Shown one piece after another: positions 1 through 9,232 of a DNA stretch of 17,004 nt (the stretch's first letter is position 1; the number at the start of each line of letters is the position of its first letter). This DNA is from Ettlia oleoabundans. Lineage: Eukaryota > Chlorophyta > Chlorophyceae > Chlamydomonadales. The notes beneath the pieces are model-generated. The model was given only the letters and a program-made list of their open reading frames with translations, had not been told where the DNA came from and searched no databases. The stretch covers positions 1 through 17,004 of the forward strand of contig JAAMXP010005138.1 in assembly GCA_019693395.1 (NCBI GenBank), read 5' to 3'. The position numbers and the translations under genes are program-made.

Positions 1-24
1 CCCCTCAACCCCCTGCCCGCTCAC

Positions 25-1444
25 CACCAGGACTCTTTGGCCAGTGAGTTTTCCAGCTCCTTCCTTGTTGTTGCAAGGTCCAGGCCGCAAGGCGCCACCA
101 CCACCCAGTCTGGCTGGCTATCCGCCACCTGCTGGGGGGTCGCCACAAATGACTTGCCGGCGCCGCCACCCTCCCTGCAATTGCAAGAAAGGGCAAGCAC
201 AGCTGCTGTCTAATCGAGCATGCTGATGCCACCACCCTGACAAGCAACAGCCTGCTCGAATCAGTTCACTAAGAGGCATATTGCAGTTGAGGATGGAAAC
301 GCGACGCACTTGGGGGGGTTGAGTGGGTGGCAGCCACCCGCCATGTGAATGAGCTGCGGGGTCCAGTGACCCCCTACAAAGATAGGTGCCACCCACTCCA
401 AAAACGCCACGCTGGGCCGCTGCCGGCTATCACCTGCCACCGCGTCTGCACCCCCGTTTTGCTGCCCGTCGGCGGTCGCTGCCGCTGCAGCGGCGGCAGC
501 GACAGCAGCGTCCACCCTGGCTTGAAGCTGTGCGGCAGCTGCCGCCCCCGCAGCTGGCTGCCCCAGCTCTGCCCCCACCCGCTGCAGATCTGCCAGTACC
601 TCCTGCAGGTTTGCCGGGTTGAGGTCTATGATACGTGGCTGCGGGATGATGTCTGCCGCCAGCCGCTGGACCAGGCAGAAGTCCACGCTGCACACGTTGC
701 ACAGGGACTGCAGGCAAGCAGGCAGGGAAAAAGTTGCAGGGCATTCAGCCTGATGTGCAAGCATCGCGAATACTCGGAGAGAAGGACCAGATAGTCAATT
801 GCAGGCAGGCAGGGAAATGCACGGCATTGAGCCGGTTGTGCAAGTATCGAGGATACTCGGAGAGGGACCAGCGAGTCAAGACGCAAGCTGCTGTGCAAAG
901 AAGGGGCATGTGTTAAAAAATCGCGGTGGTCGATGCACAGAGGCCCGCATGGGGTGGAACCAAGGTGCCAGGTAAACAGGTCATACAGATTTACATGGTG
1001 TCATGGGTGATGCATGGCAACATCTAACTACCGCATAGTCCATGTGCTGCCGGCAGATGCTAGGTGCAAGCACACAGCTGGCCCCACCCGCCAGGCAGGA
1101 CGCCACAGAGCTCCTGCCGGCATCTCAAGACGGCAGCTGGCGAGCAGCGTGGCTGTTCACACCTGTGTAATGATGGCGTCGGGCTGCAGCTGCTTGAGCT
1201 GCTCGTGGTCGACTGTGTAAAGTCCTTCGCCGGAGGCCAGAGCTGAGCGTACTTGCTGGTCGACGTCGGCAGAGTTTGTCCACTTGGTGCGGGCGGCGGT
1301 GAGGACCGGCAGGTGTTCCAAGCCGCGCGGATAGTCGCACTCATGGCTGCGCGCGATCAGTTTGGCAGCGCTTCCATCGGTGCATTGCTGGGCAACCAGC
1401 ATCACCACTTCCGTGGCGGAGGGGAGCAGGGAGGCAACCCGCAT
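25..1444 (-). CDS. BtuF-like (cobalamin/Fe-siderophore-type) substrate-binding-fold protein, 3' end beyond window
   Basis: Three coding exons are visible on the minus strand: 1444-1163 (94 codons, phase 0), 707-310 (132 codons + 2 nt) and 174-25 (1 nt + 49 codons + 2 nt). The donor at 24-23 leads out of the window. The protein starts MRVASLLPSATEVV, then has ARSHECDYPRGLEHLPVLT, SLCNVCSVDFCLVQ, RPSVAFLEWVAPIFVGGHW and PDWVVVAPCGLDL. This is the order seen in bacterial BtuF-like 'cobalamin-binding' proteins of the periplasmic-binding-protein fold (PF01497/COG0614). Bacterial members bind corrinoids or ferric chelates; the ligand in algae is unknown to me. An Ala/Gly/Gln-rich insert of about 45 residues interrupts the domain near residues 145-190. 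About 276 residues are visible and a short C-terminal exon should remain outside. The start at 1444 matches the family N-terminus. An in-frame ATG at 1603 would add 53 basic, Ser/His-rich residues that could act as an organelle presequence. The gene is head-to-head with CAP. Confidence 0.88.
708..1162 (-). other. Intron 1 of the BtuF-like gene, with a diverged tandem duplication
   Basis: The donor is CAG|GTGTGA at 1162-1161 and the acceptor TGCAG| at 712-708; both sides are phase 0, joining ...AIITQ to SLCNVC. Next to the acceptor, 710-800 and 801-880 are two diverged tandem copies of an 80-90 bp unit. Both carry the GCAGGCA(A/G)GCAGGCAGGGAAA start, then a TGTGCAAG.ATCG.G.ATACTCGGAGAG core and a GTCAA end. 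Confidence 0.75.
710..880. repeat. Two-copy diverged tandem repeat (about 80-90 bp unit)
   Basis: Copy 1 is about 710-800 and copy 2 about 801-880. Shared landmarks are the GCAGGC-type start, a GGCATT(C/G)AGCC segment, TGTGCAAG, ATACTCGGAGAG, GGACCAG and AGTCAA. Copy 1 carries the functional 3' splice site of the BtuF-like intron at its edge, and copy 2 repeats that surrounding sequence deeper in the intron. Confidence 0.8.
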
Positions 1445-2221
1445 GAATCTCTCAAGTGAGGCACACCGCAGGGGAATCCCGCGTTTTGAATCTATCAGAC
1501 GTATTCTGCGCAACAGGCTGCAATGAGAATACTGCATTAGATGCCTGGCAACCAATCCAAACCAGGTGGCGGTGAGGTGACTGTGCTTGCGGTAGTGCTG
1601 CATTTGTTTAGAATGCTCACGTGAAGAGGCTGGTGCAGTCAGTACTACAAAAACCTAACACTGGAACCATCAAAATTTGTTTGCAGGTATGTATTGGGTC
1701 TGCCGGGGACGGCCAACATCGGCCTGCGTTTGACGCCAATCATGGTTTTCTGGTTGGCGACGGCAAGGTAGCACAGGTTTTGAGGCCTGGTAACGTGTCC
1801 AGGAACACTGGCCTGCTGGCATGCAAGCCTACGAACACCAGCAACTGCATGGGTGCCATTCAATGAAGGTCGCAGGCGGGATGGCCTGTGGTGATGGGGG
1901 CACCGTGGACGGCAACTGACAAGTACAAGTTCTGCTCATGCAGGTGTTATTCTGCAACATCTTCGCACCTATCCCGGTGCTGCCGGCGCTTTTCGTCCAT
2001 AGTTAACCGTACAATTTTAGAACCCTGCGGACTTGCAGCCCGCCGACAGCTCCCTTTCAGACTACATGTGGTTAAGCCCTGGCATCGCTCTCACCAAACC
2101 CCTTCCGTCCAGAGTACGAGTCGCATCCAGGCAGCTTGTAATTGCCTCCTCCAGCTGCGGAACCAGCGACTTACAGCGGCGGGATCGGCGACTGTCAGTG
2201 CCGGGATCGGCGAGCAGGCCA
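1445..2221. promoter_or_regulatory. Shared spacer between two divergent genes (BtuF-like and CAP)
   Basis: This 777-bp interval separates the two start codons and presumably holds both 5'UTRs and both promoters. I see no clear TATA box or conserved element. The interval keeps two optional in-frame N-terminal extensions open: ATG at 1603 (minus) for the BtuF-like gene and ATG at 2066 (plus) for CAP. No independent gene is supported here. Confidence 0.4.
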
Positions 2222-5200
2222 ATGCTTGAGTCTGCTGTGAGCCGCCTAGAATCCATCACCTCGCGATTGGAGGCCACCGAGGTGAGGCAGGCAGGAGGCG
2301 CGAGATCACTTTGTTGCTGGCTCTCCCGCTTGCAATTCAAGCGGTTCGTGCCATACCTCTATGCAGGCTCGGCTGGCGTCCATCGTGCCGACGGGCACCA
2401 GCTCCTTCACTGCCCGTCCCGTTGCACCGGTGGCAGCGGCGGCGCCGCCACCCGCCTCTGCCGCCGCAGGCCCTGGCGATGCACTGGCAGATTACCGCCA
2501 GCTGCTCAGCACCCAGCTATCCAAACTGGTGGATGCAGCAGAGGCAGTGGGCGGGCAGGTACTGGCAGCCACACGCATCCTGGCAGAGGGGTTCACACGA
2601 GAAGCAGCAGTTGTGGAGGCGATCGGTGCATGCAAGGTGCGTCTTATGCCTTACAAATCTTGGTTGGCATACAGCAGCCTAGCTTTTCACCTGTGAGATA
2701 ACAGCACTCGATCCCTGTCCATGCAATGCTCTTGTGTGGTGCACAACTTGTGCATCTTCGCACGACAAGCTGGAATGATGTGCCCAGCATGCTGTGCCCC
2801 CGTCTTGCAAGCACCATGTTGCCAAGCAACATGTTATCGCTTTTTACATATTGTTGCAGTGTAGCACTTGATCATGAATTTCGTCAGAGTGTTCTCATGT
2901 GCGCTGCTGCAGAAGCCGGATGCAGCAGAGCTTCAGCAGCTGGTGCAGCCGGTGGGGGAGCAGCTGACGGCGGCAGGCGACATGGCATCTGGTCCCCGCA
3001 GGTGAGCAATAGTCTGCAACGCACGTATTAGCTTCAAAGCCTTTGGTTTCAATTATTACTTACCAACATGTGGCCGGCTTTTAATTTAAACCTGCGCTGT
3101 GGGCCCTGTCCGTCCTAGCATGTTGACCGGTGCCACTACAAGTGCCATTTGCTGCCTGCCGACTCGTGGCATTCGATTATCACCTCAAAGGAAACAACAG
3201 CCATTAAATGCTGGCCAAATGTTTTTTGCAGCCCCTACCAGAACCACTTCAAGCTAGTGTCTGAAGCCATGCAGTCCCTGAGCTGGGTGGTCTACACAGG
3301 ACCCAACTGCGGTGGGTGCGCCTTCTGGGCACGCAGCGTTTGTTGGAGCTGTGTGATTGTTGGGCATCCTGCGGGTGCTGGGCACGTGTGCCTGCTGGGT
3401 GCACTGAGGCTGCTGGGCATGCTGCGCATGCTGCGCCCGCTGAACCTTTGACCATGTGTGCCTGCAGGGCTCTTGGCATGTCTCGGCATTTCAAAGTTGC
3501 ATTATTCCTTCTGTCAGCTCAAGCATACTAACCGCGACTGCCAGTGAATTGCCACTGTTTTCTGCTGCAGGCATCCACCTGCCACCCCAGCATGTTGAGG
3601 ATGCGCTGTCGGCGTCTGACTTCTATGCCAACAAGGTGAGCGCTGTTTGGTGGTGTGGTGTGGTGGTGTGGTGTTTCATGGAAAAGAGCCGACGGGGTGT
3701 GTGCAGACATGTGGCAGTGTATTGTATGCCAAATGTCTAAGTGCTTTGTTTGTTGTGGTGAGTTTTCCCTGGTCTGTCTTGCTGACGTGACCTGCTGCTT
3801 CTGCGGTGGTTGAACCTTACCTGGTGCGCAGGTGCTGATGGAGTGGAGGGCCAAGGACCCCGGGCATGTTACGTGGGTGCAGGCGCTGAAGGAGCTGCTG
3901 CAGGGCCTCAAGGTACATGGTGTGGTGGCTGCAATTATAGTGTGTGGGATGCATGGGGAGTTGGGGTCGGGTGGGGGGTTGGGTGGTTGCGGTGTGTGTG
4001 TGTGTGGTGGTGGTGGTGGTGGCGGGGGGGCGCAGCAGATGGAGGTGAAGGGTGAGAAGTCCCACACCATTGTTGCTGCACCACGCCCTCTGCAGGCCTT
4101 CTGCTACCGGCACTACCCCGCTGGCCCCCAGTGGAACCCTGACGGCGTTACCACCTCACAGTTTAAGCCAGGGGTGGCTGCGGGGGCTGCCCCTGGTGCA
4201 GCAACAGCAGCAAGTACTGCAGGCGCAGCTGCGGTACCAGCGGAAGCTGCCAAAAAGCCAGCAGGACCGCCAGCCCCGCCGCCGCCGCCCCCCGCTGGCA
4301 GCCTGATTGAGCGCAAGGCAGCGGCAGGTGCAGCTGCGCCTGCTGGCGGCAGCGGTGGCGGCAACCCTATGGCTGCGCTGTTTGCTGATATCAGCAAGGG
4401 TGAAGCTGTCACTTCTGGGCTTAGGAAAGTAACAGGTGGGTGCACACTGAAGGCAGGGCCGCTGGGATATGGGGGACAACACGTGCATTTTCTTGGCTGG
4501 TTTTCACAATATTTGGCACCGCAGTGGCAAGGTGCGCTGTATGTATTCATTCTGCCTTGTGTTGAGCTATTGGGTGTGGCAGTATGAGTGAGGAGGTATT
4601 GAGTATTGTACGCCGTGCCTTGCCCGCTCATAATCCGTCGTCCGTTGGTGGTGCCTGCTCAGCTCCCTGGCCACTGCCCGCCTACCTCCTGACTGCTCGC
4701 ATTGCCTGCTTTGCTGGTATGCCATGCCCATGCCTGCCCGCCCCCCTGCAGATAACATGAAGACCAAAAACAGGGCGGATCGCAGTGGCGCTGTGCCTGC
4801 TGCGGCAACGGCAGGAAGCACAGCAGGCACAGCAGCAGGCAAGCCCAAAGCGGCAGCAGCTGCAGCGCGCCCGCCGCGGGTGGAATGCGAGCAGGGGCGG
4901 AAGTGGGTGGTGGAGAATCAGGTGCGTCAAGGAGTGAGGATTGTGCAAGACAGAAGGTGGGCTAAGGCTGTGTGCTGTGGAGAGTCAGGTGCTTTCACGT
5001 GTTCATTGTGCGGGGCCAGACGTGTGTGGGTGTGGGTGGAGAGCCAAAGGGATTTGAGTGTGGATGGGGATGCTACAAGTGTGTGGGATTGACTGGCTGG
5101 TGAATTGACACGCAAGCCGCCTTGCTAATTTGTGGGCTGGGCGCAGGTGTGCACAAGCGGCTGGCAAACACCTGAGGCTATATATTGCCTTTACCTTAGC

Positions 5201-6875
5201 TGATTTTGCTTTGCTAGTTGGCACTGCGCGTGGTCACTCTATATACATGCTTGTACGTGCAGGTTGGCAACCGCGAGATTGTGATTGACCAGACTGAGCC
5301 GAAGCAGACGGTCTACATCTACAACTGCAGCGGCAGCACCATACAGGTGGGTAGGTGAAGGGTATATAATACATTGACATTGTTGGGGTTGAATCGAGCT
5401 TGCACATTTGCGTCTGCAGCGTCAGCACCACCCAGGTTTGGTACAGGGATGCATCCAGTGCCGCTTCCCCTTGGCGCTACCGTTGTGCGGTTGAAGTAAC
5501 CAACCACCAGGCGTAAGAACGGTCATGCCATTGCCAACGCTTATAGGTGGTATGGCATGCTATTAATCTCACTGCCTGTAGGTGCGGGGCAAGGTCAACG
5601 CCATCACTATGGACAGCTGCAGCAGAACGGGCCTGCTATTCGACACAGGCGAGCCAGGCTGGGCTGCTGACCTGCACTGAGTAGGGGTGGGATAGCTGCC
5701 CTAACTATATAGTTTTGGATTTTATCGCTGAATCACTGCTTGGTCGGTGTTGGATCGCTAATTTACTGCTCGGAAACTGCCAGGCGCAGCTGCTTCATCA
5801 GCGGCACTTATGCGACCGCTAGTGTGCCTATCAGCTGACCTCACTTCGTTCCTATCATTATCGTGCCTGCGTCCCTGCACCAATGCCGCCCCTTGCGCTG
5901 CTATGCAAATCGCAAAGGTCACCTACCCCACCCCACTTCCGTTTAACTAACCCACCCTCCCTTTCACCTACCATGCAAGGGGGTGGCCGCTTAGCACCCC
6001 TATTGCCGGTCCCTTCTTTAACTTACCTTAGCCCTCATAATTAGTACTTTAGCCCTCTGAAATCTCACGTTGAAGCTTTCAAATTGATTCTAAGTCCTGC
6101 AGTGGTCGCCACTGTGGAACTGGTGAACAGCAGCAGCCTGGAGGTGCAATGCACAGGGACGGTGCCCACGGTGGCAGTGGACAAGTGTGACGGATGCCAG
6201 GTGGGTTGTTACATGGCGGACCAGAAGCTTTGCTACAAGAATTTGCTTCAGGATCGCCCTGCCCTTCGCCCCGCTCGTGCCCCCCCGCCCCCACTTCTGG
6301 TGCCCCGTGGTATGCCTACAGCCAGGCAAATCTTATACTTGGCTCCAAGCCCATGCCAGCATTGCCCAGCGTTACTCAGCATCGCCAAGCCCGCCCTGTT
6401 GCCTGCCAGTTGATGCTTGGTAAATGTCACCTGTTCCTACTGCTGCAGCTCTACCTGCCCCGCGAGTCGACCGAGGCCACAGACATCACCACCGCCAAGT
6501 CATCAGCGGTCAATGTCATCGTGCCTGGAGCCACAGGTGCGTGCCCTGCCCCATGCAGTGCAGGTTCAAATGACTCACCAACAGACCACAAGCTGTGGAG
6601 AGCGCAATCTATGCCATCTCCCATTTCCACTAGTACAGCATCTTGATTTGCAGTACCATCGCCTGAACCACTGCTGCAGCGGATGCAGACACCGTGCAGA
6701 GTGTCCTCCCACTTCTGGTTCCCACTGGCACAGCAGTCATACTCGTACTGCCACCTCCTTCCTTGGTGCTGCAGAGGATGCCGACCCCGTGGAGAGCGCT
6801 ATCCCCGAGCAGTTTGTGAGCCGCTATCGGGGCGGCAAGTGGGTCACAGAGCCCGTCAGCCACAGCGGCGGCTGA
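2222..6875 (+). CDS. CAP1: Adenylyl cyclase-associated protein (CAP/Srv2), complete 13-exon gene
   Basis: CAP recharges ADP-actin monomers and helps cofilin disassemble filaments in the cytosol. Exons: 2222-2281, 2367-2636, 2913-3001, 3232-3311, 3571-3635, 3832-3912, 4096-4435, 4752-4921, 5263-5346, 5582-5648, 6103-6200, 6449-6536, 6775-6875. All phases agree and give about 530 residues, within the usual CAP range. Residues 1-20 form the N-terminal RLE oligomerisation helix (SRLESITSRLEATE). About 40-230 are the helical CAP-N domain (LVSEAMQSLSWVVYTGPNC, ASDFYANK). A proline run (PPAPPPPPP) lies at 273-281. A WH2 actin-binding motif (MAALFADISKGEAVTSGLRK) is at 307-326. The C-terminal CARP beta-sheet domain runs from about 377 to 530 (GRKWVVENQ, VYIYNCSGSTIQ, VDKCDGCQ, PEQF). 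The intron at 5649-6102 must be GC-AG. An in-frame ATG at 2066 would add 52 residues but is not expected in this family. Confidence 0.96.
3913..4095 (+). other. CAP intron 6: length divisible by three and without a stop
   Basis: The donor is AAG|GTACAT and the acceptor CTCTGCAG|GCC. The intron is 183 nt, in phase with its flanking exons and open throughout, so retention would insert 61 residues rich in Gly/Val/Cys. It contains a (GT)n/(GGT)n run around 3990-4030. Family comparison shows this segment is not part of normal CAP (LLQGLK joins AFCYRHYP), so splicing is expected. Confidence 0.7.
5649..6102 (+). other. CAP intron 10: non-canonical GC-AG intron
   Basis: Exon 10 ends ...LLFDT with one extra G (5648) and exon 11 resumes TG GTC GCC, giving FDTVVATVEL, which matches the FD.VV..VE. 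stretch of CAP proteins. The intron begins GCGAGC and ends TCCTGCAG. The first GT donor downstream lies after an in-frame TGA at about 5678-5680, so only the GC donor restores the conserved reading. At 454 nt it is the longest intron of the gene. Confidence 0.85.
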
Positions 6876-7006
6876 AGCGTGGGTAGGACGGCTGTGTCGC
6901 AGTGCGCTGGGGTCACCAGGTGTGCTGTAGGAAGTTTGTGCTGCATCAACTGCATCACTTTAGCTTGAATGCACTGTAGATCCATCTCACTATCAAACAC
7001 GTCTAT

Positions 7007-7028
7007 TTACAGCACTGGTCGCCTGTAA
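7007..7028. terminator. Facing TGTAA poly(A) signals of convergent genes CAP (+) and gene A (-)
   Basis: TGTAA, the usual chlorophyte polyadenylation signal, occurs on the plus strand at 7024-7028, about 149 nt after the CAP stop, and is the first one there. On the minus strand it occurs at 7011-7007, about 660 nt after the gene A stop. If both are used, the two 3'UTRs meet or overlap here. The plus-strand call is the stronger one. Confidence 0.4.
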
Positions 7029-7668
7029 CAAGTTCAAGGCATGAATCAAAAATCAACGCAGCATGGGCAGCTTCAGAGTGCTGCACTTTCAGCATAAAAG
7101 TGGCCGCAGTGGATGGCATGGTTGGACAGCAAATGGTTGTTTGGGGCAAAGCGCCCAATGTGCAGCGGACACTCTCCTCAGCTCACAGCTAAGATATAAT
7201 GCATCTTGTTCTCGAGTGGAGCGAACCTACGAGGAAGGGAGCCAATCCGCATTCGCTCATATTATGGGGGTTGCATGAAGCATATACGAGGCAGAAGAAA
7301 ACCAGTCTAAAGATTGCAACAACGGCATCTGCTCAGCATGAGCCGCACATTATGCCACTTAGCAGGTATGCAGGGTATATGGGTGGGGTCTCTGTGCAAT
7401 GCAGTGATGGAGGGAAGTGAGATGAGTGTATGCTGCTTTCGATTGCAACATTGCGGAAAGGAGGTGCGCGGGAGAGGGGGAGACGCAAGCTTTTAAGTCA
7501 GGACGAGTGGATGGCCTCCTAACGTTGTACCACTTCTGTGGTGGTAGGGTATGCATGGGTGTCTGCCTTCTGCAAACATCTTAACAACGTGTCTGGACCA
7601 GATTGATATTGTCTGATGCACTTGTAACTGCAGCAGGCACCTGCCCTTGAGTGCCCACCACAGCAGGC
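7029..7668. other. Non-coding interval, probably the 3'UTR of gene A
   Basis: No reading frame here resembles a protein. Just after the gene A stop, 7610-7668 keeps alignable similarity to the last coding codons of gene B (GGCAGGTG.CTGCTGC on the minus strand). This stretch therefore appears to be former coding sequence turned into UTR by a frameshift. Confidence 0.5.
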
Positions 7669-9232
7669 TCAGGCGGCCTCACCGGTCTTGGCCCGCTTTG
7701 CTGCAGGCTCCTCGCTGCCACTGGCAGCACCGTTGCCAGTGACCTCACCAGCTGCAGGAGCCCCGTTGTCAGCGCCAGCAGCACCGCTGCCACTTGCCTC
7801 GCCGTTGGCAACAGCAGCGGCACCGCTGCCACTTGCCTCGCCGTTGGCAACAGCAGCGGCACCACTGCCACTTGCCTCGCCGTTGGCAGCAGCAGCGGCA
7901 CCGCTGCTGCTCGCCTCACCATTGACAGCTGCATTGCCAGCCGCAGTTGCTGCACCAGCGGCAGCGCCGGCGGCGGGGTTGGCAGGCTTTTTATTGCGGG
8001 CACACGAGAACACATTCTTCTTTAAGGCGGCCAGGTCTGCTTTCAGCTTTTCCAGGGGCTGTTTGACCACAGCATCCTTTTCTGCTGTGTCTGCCTCTGC
8101 ACTCAACCCGGCTGCCAGCGCCATCTTCACTCCAGGCACACCCAGCAACTCCAGCATCAGCATGTGGTGCAGATCTGCCTTGCCCTCCAGATGGTAGTCG
8201 CTGGGGAAGTAGTTGGGAAGGCAGCAGTAGTTCTGGGGGTGGTCCTTGCCGCCAGCAGCGGGAGAGATGATGTGGTAGACTGCAAAGCCTTCAGGAAGTT
8301 TATCCCACTCGACCAGTTTGACAGCACACAGCTCTTTGATCTGCAGCAGGAATGACAGCACAAAAGATGAGTCAGTGATTAACAAATACAACTGCCACGC
8401 TCTGTGCTAATGCAAGCAAGGGTAACCTTGCATTCAATCCCGCAAAGTATCAATCCCCGCTAACATGGGCCAACCTACAGACATTGCAGCTCGAGGCGGC
8501 AAGCTGCAAATACCCTTCTGGATATGGCATGTAGTGCAATCAGCCGGTATGGTACCCGACCGTTTAAAAAACTCACCAATTTTTTGCCTTCGACCTGCAA
8601 TTTTGCCTCCAGCCTCTCCAGTTCGACTTTCCACTTGCTCGGAACACCGGTAGCCACAGGGTTTGGGACAGGGACAGGCACGGGGGGTGGGGGAGGCTCT
8701 GCTGGCGGAACGCTGGACCTCAGGCGAAACTCCAGCAGCGCGCGTTCACCATTGTATTCCTGATGTTCCCTCTCCAGCATTCTTTGCAGATGGCGTGCGT
8801 GCAGTACTTCATTATACGTGCACCTGGCCAACACGAGGCGCTCTGCCACCATTCTTTTGTTGCCAAAGGTTTTTTTGCCCTTATTTTTTGCATTCGCATG
8901 CAGATCTTCAATATCTAGGTGAAGCCAGCGCTGGATTGGCACCACATTGTAGTCTACTACAGCCTGCATCACGGATCAAGTGCAGGAGTGAGCAAGAACG
9001 TAGGGGTGTTGGGGACAGAGTGTGTTGGGTGCTGGTGCTGCAGCAGGAAGAGGTAGAAGCAGGGGTGCTGCAGGGGTGTTGGGGCTGACGCAAAGGCATT
9101 GCTGCAGGTGCCGATGCTAGTTGCTAGAGGATGCAAGCATGCGGGAGAGGAAACAAATCCTTATGCACCTGCCAGTCGCTAATGATTTGCCGTTGATGTT
9201 GCTATGTGCTTGAACATGCATCCACTCACCAT
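7669..9232 (-). CDS. Gene A: SAP-like / HNH-like nuclear protein of unknown function
   Basis: I do not recognise a named family. Proposed exons: ATG at 9232-9230, then 8963-8577, then 8340-7669 (stop TGA 7671-7669), about 353 residues. A start at ATG 8969 without the first intron is equally possible. Near residues 10-45, LHLDIEDLHANAKNKGKK and FGNKRMVAERLVLAR resemble a SAP helix-extended-loop-helix. A second weaker L..ML.RE...G...LL..RLR motif follows. Then come a Pro-rich linker (PPAEPPPPPVPVPVP) and a short coiled coil (WKVELERLEAKLQVEGKKL). The third exon opens with LCAVKL and YHIISPAAGGKDHPQNY, which recalls the H-I-x...GG.DHP.N core of HNH nucleases but lacks the usual acidic residue before His and the third catalytic position. 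The Ala/Ser/Gly tail has a 13-residue repeat and ends EEPAAKRAKTGEAA, resembling the c-Myc nuclear localisation signal. Nuclear DNA association is inferred. Gene B is its paralogue. Confidence 0.78.
7783..7938 (-). repeat. 39-bp in-frame tandem repeat in the gene A tail
   Basis: There are four adjacent 39-bp units at about 7783-7821, 7822-7860, 7861-7899 and 7900-7938. The first three are nearly identical and the fourth is more diverged. Each encodes a 13-residue module of the form ANGEASGSGAAAV. Gene B has no such array at the matching place. Confidence 0.9.
8341..8576 (-). other. Gene A intron with positional match in gene B
   Basis: The donor is GGCAAAAAATTG|GTGAGT (exon end 8577) and the acceptor CTGCTGCAG|ATCAAAGAG (exon start 8340), both phase 0. 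Gene B has an intron of the same phase at the same residue (GKKL|...KLCAVKL, 13869-13596). The intron bodies show no obvious similarity. Confidence 0.85.

Noticed and set aside
3528..4070. Long minus-strand open frame, Pro/His/Thr-rich
   Set aside because: It is the antisense of CAP exons and of a GT-rich intron; its composition comes from simple repeats.
4113..4631. Minus-strand open frame opposite CAP exon 7
   Set aside because: It is the mirror of the Ala/Pro-coding GC-rich exon; the plus-strand CAP reading is unambiguous.
7581..8025. Alternative frames through the gene A repeat array on both strands
   Set aside because: They are open only because the 39-bp GC-rich repeats lack stops in several frames; the gene A frame is the one shared with gene B.
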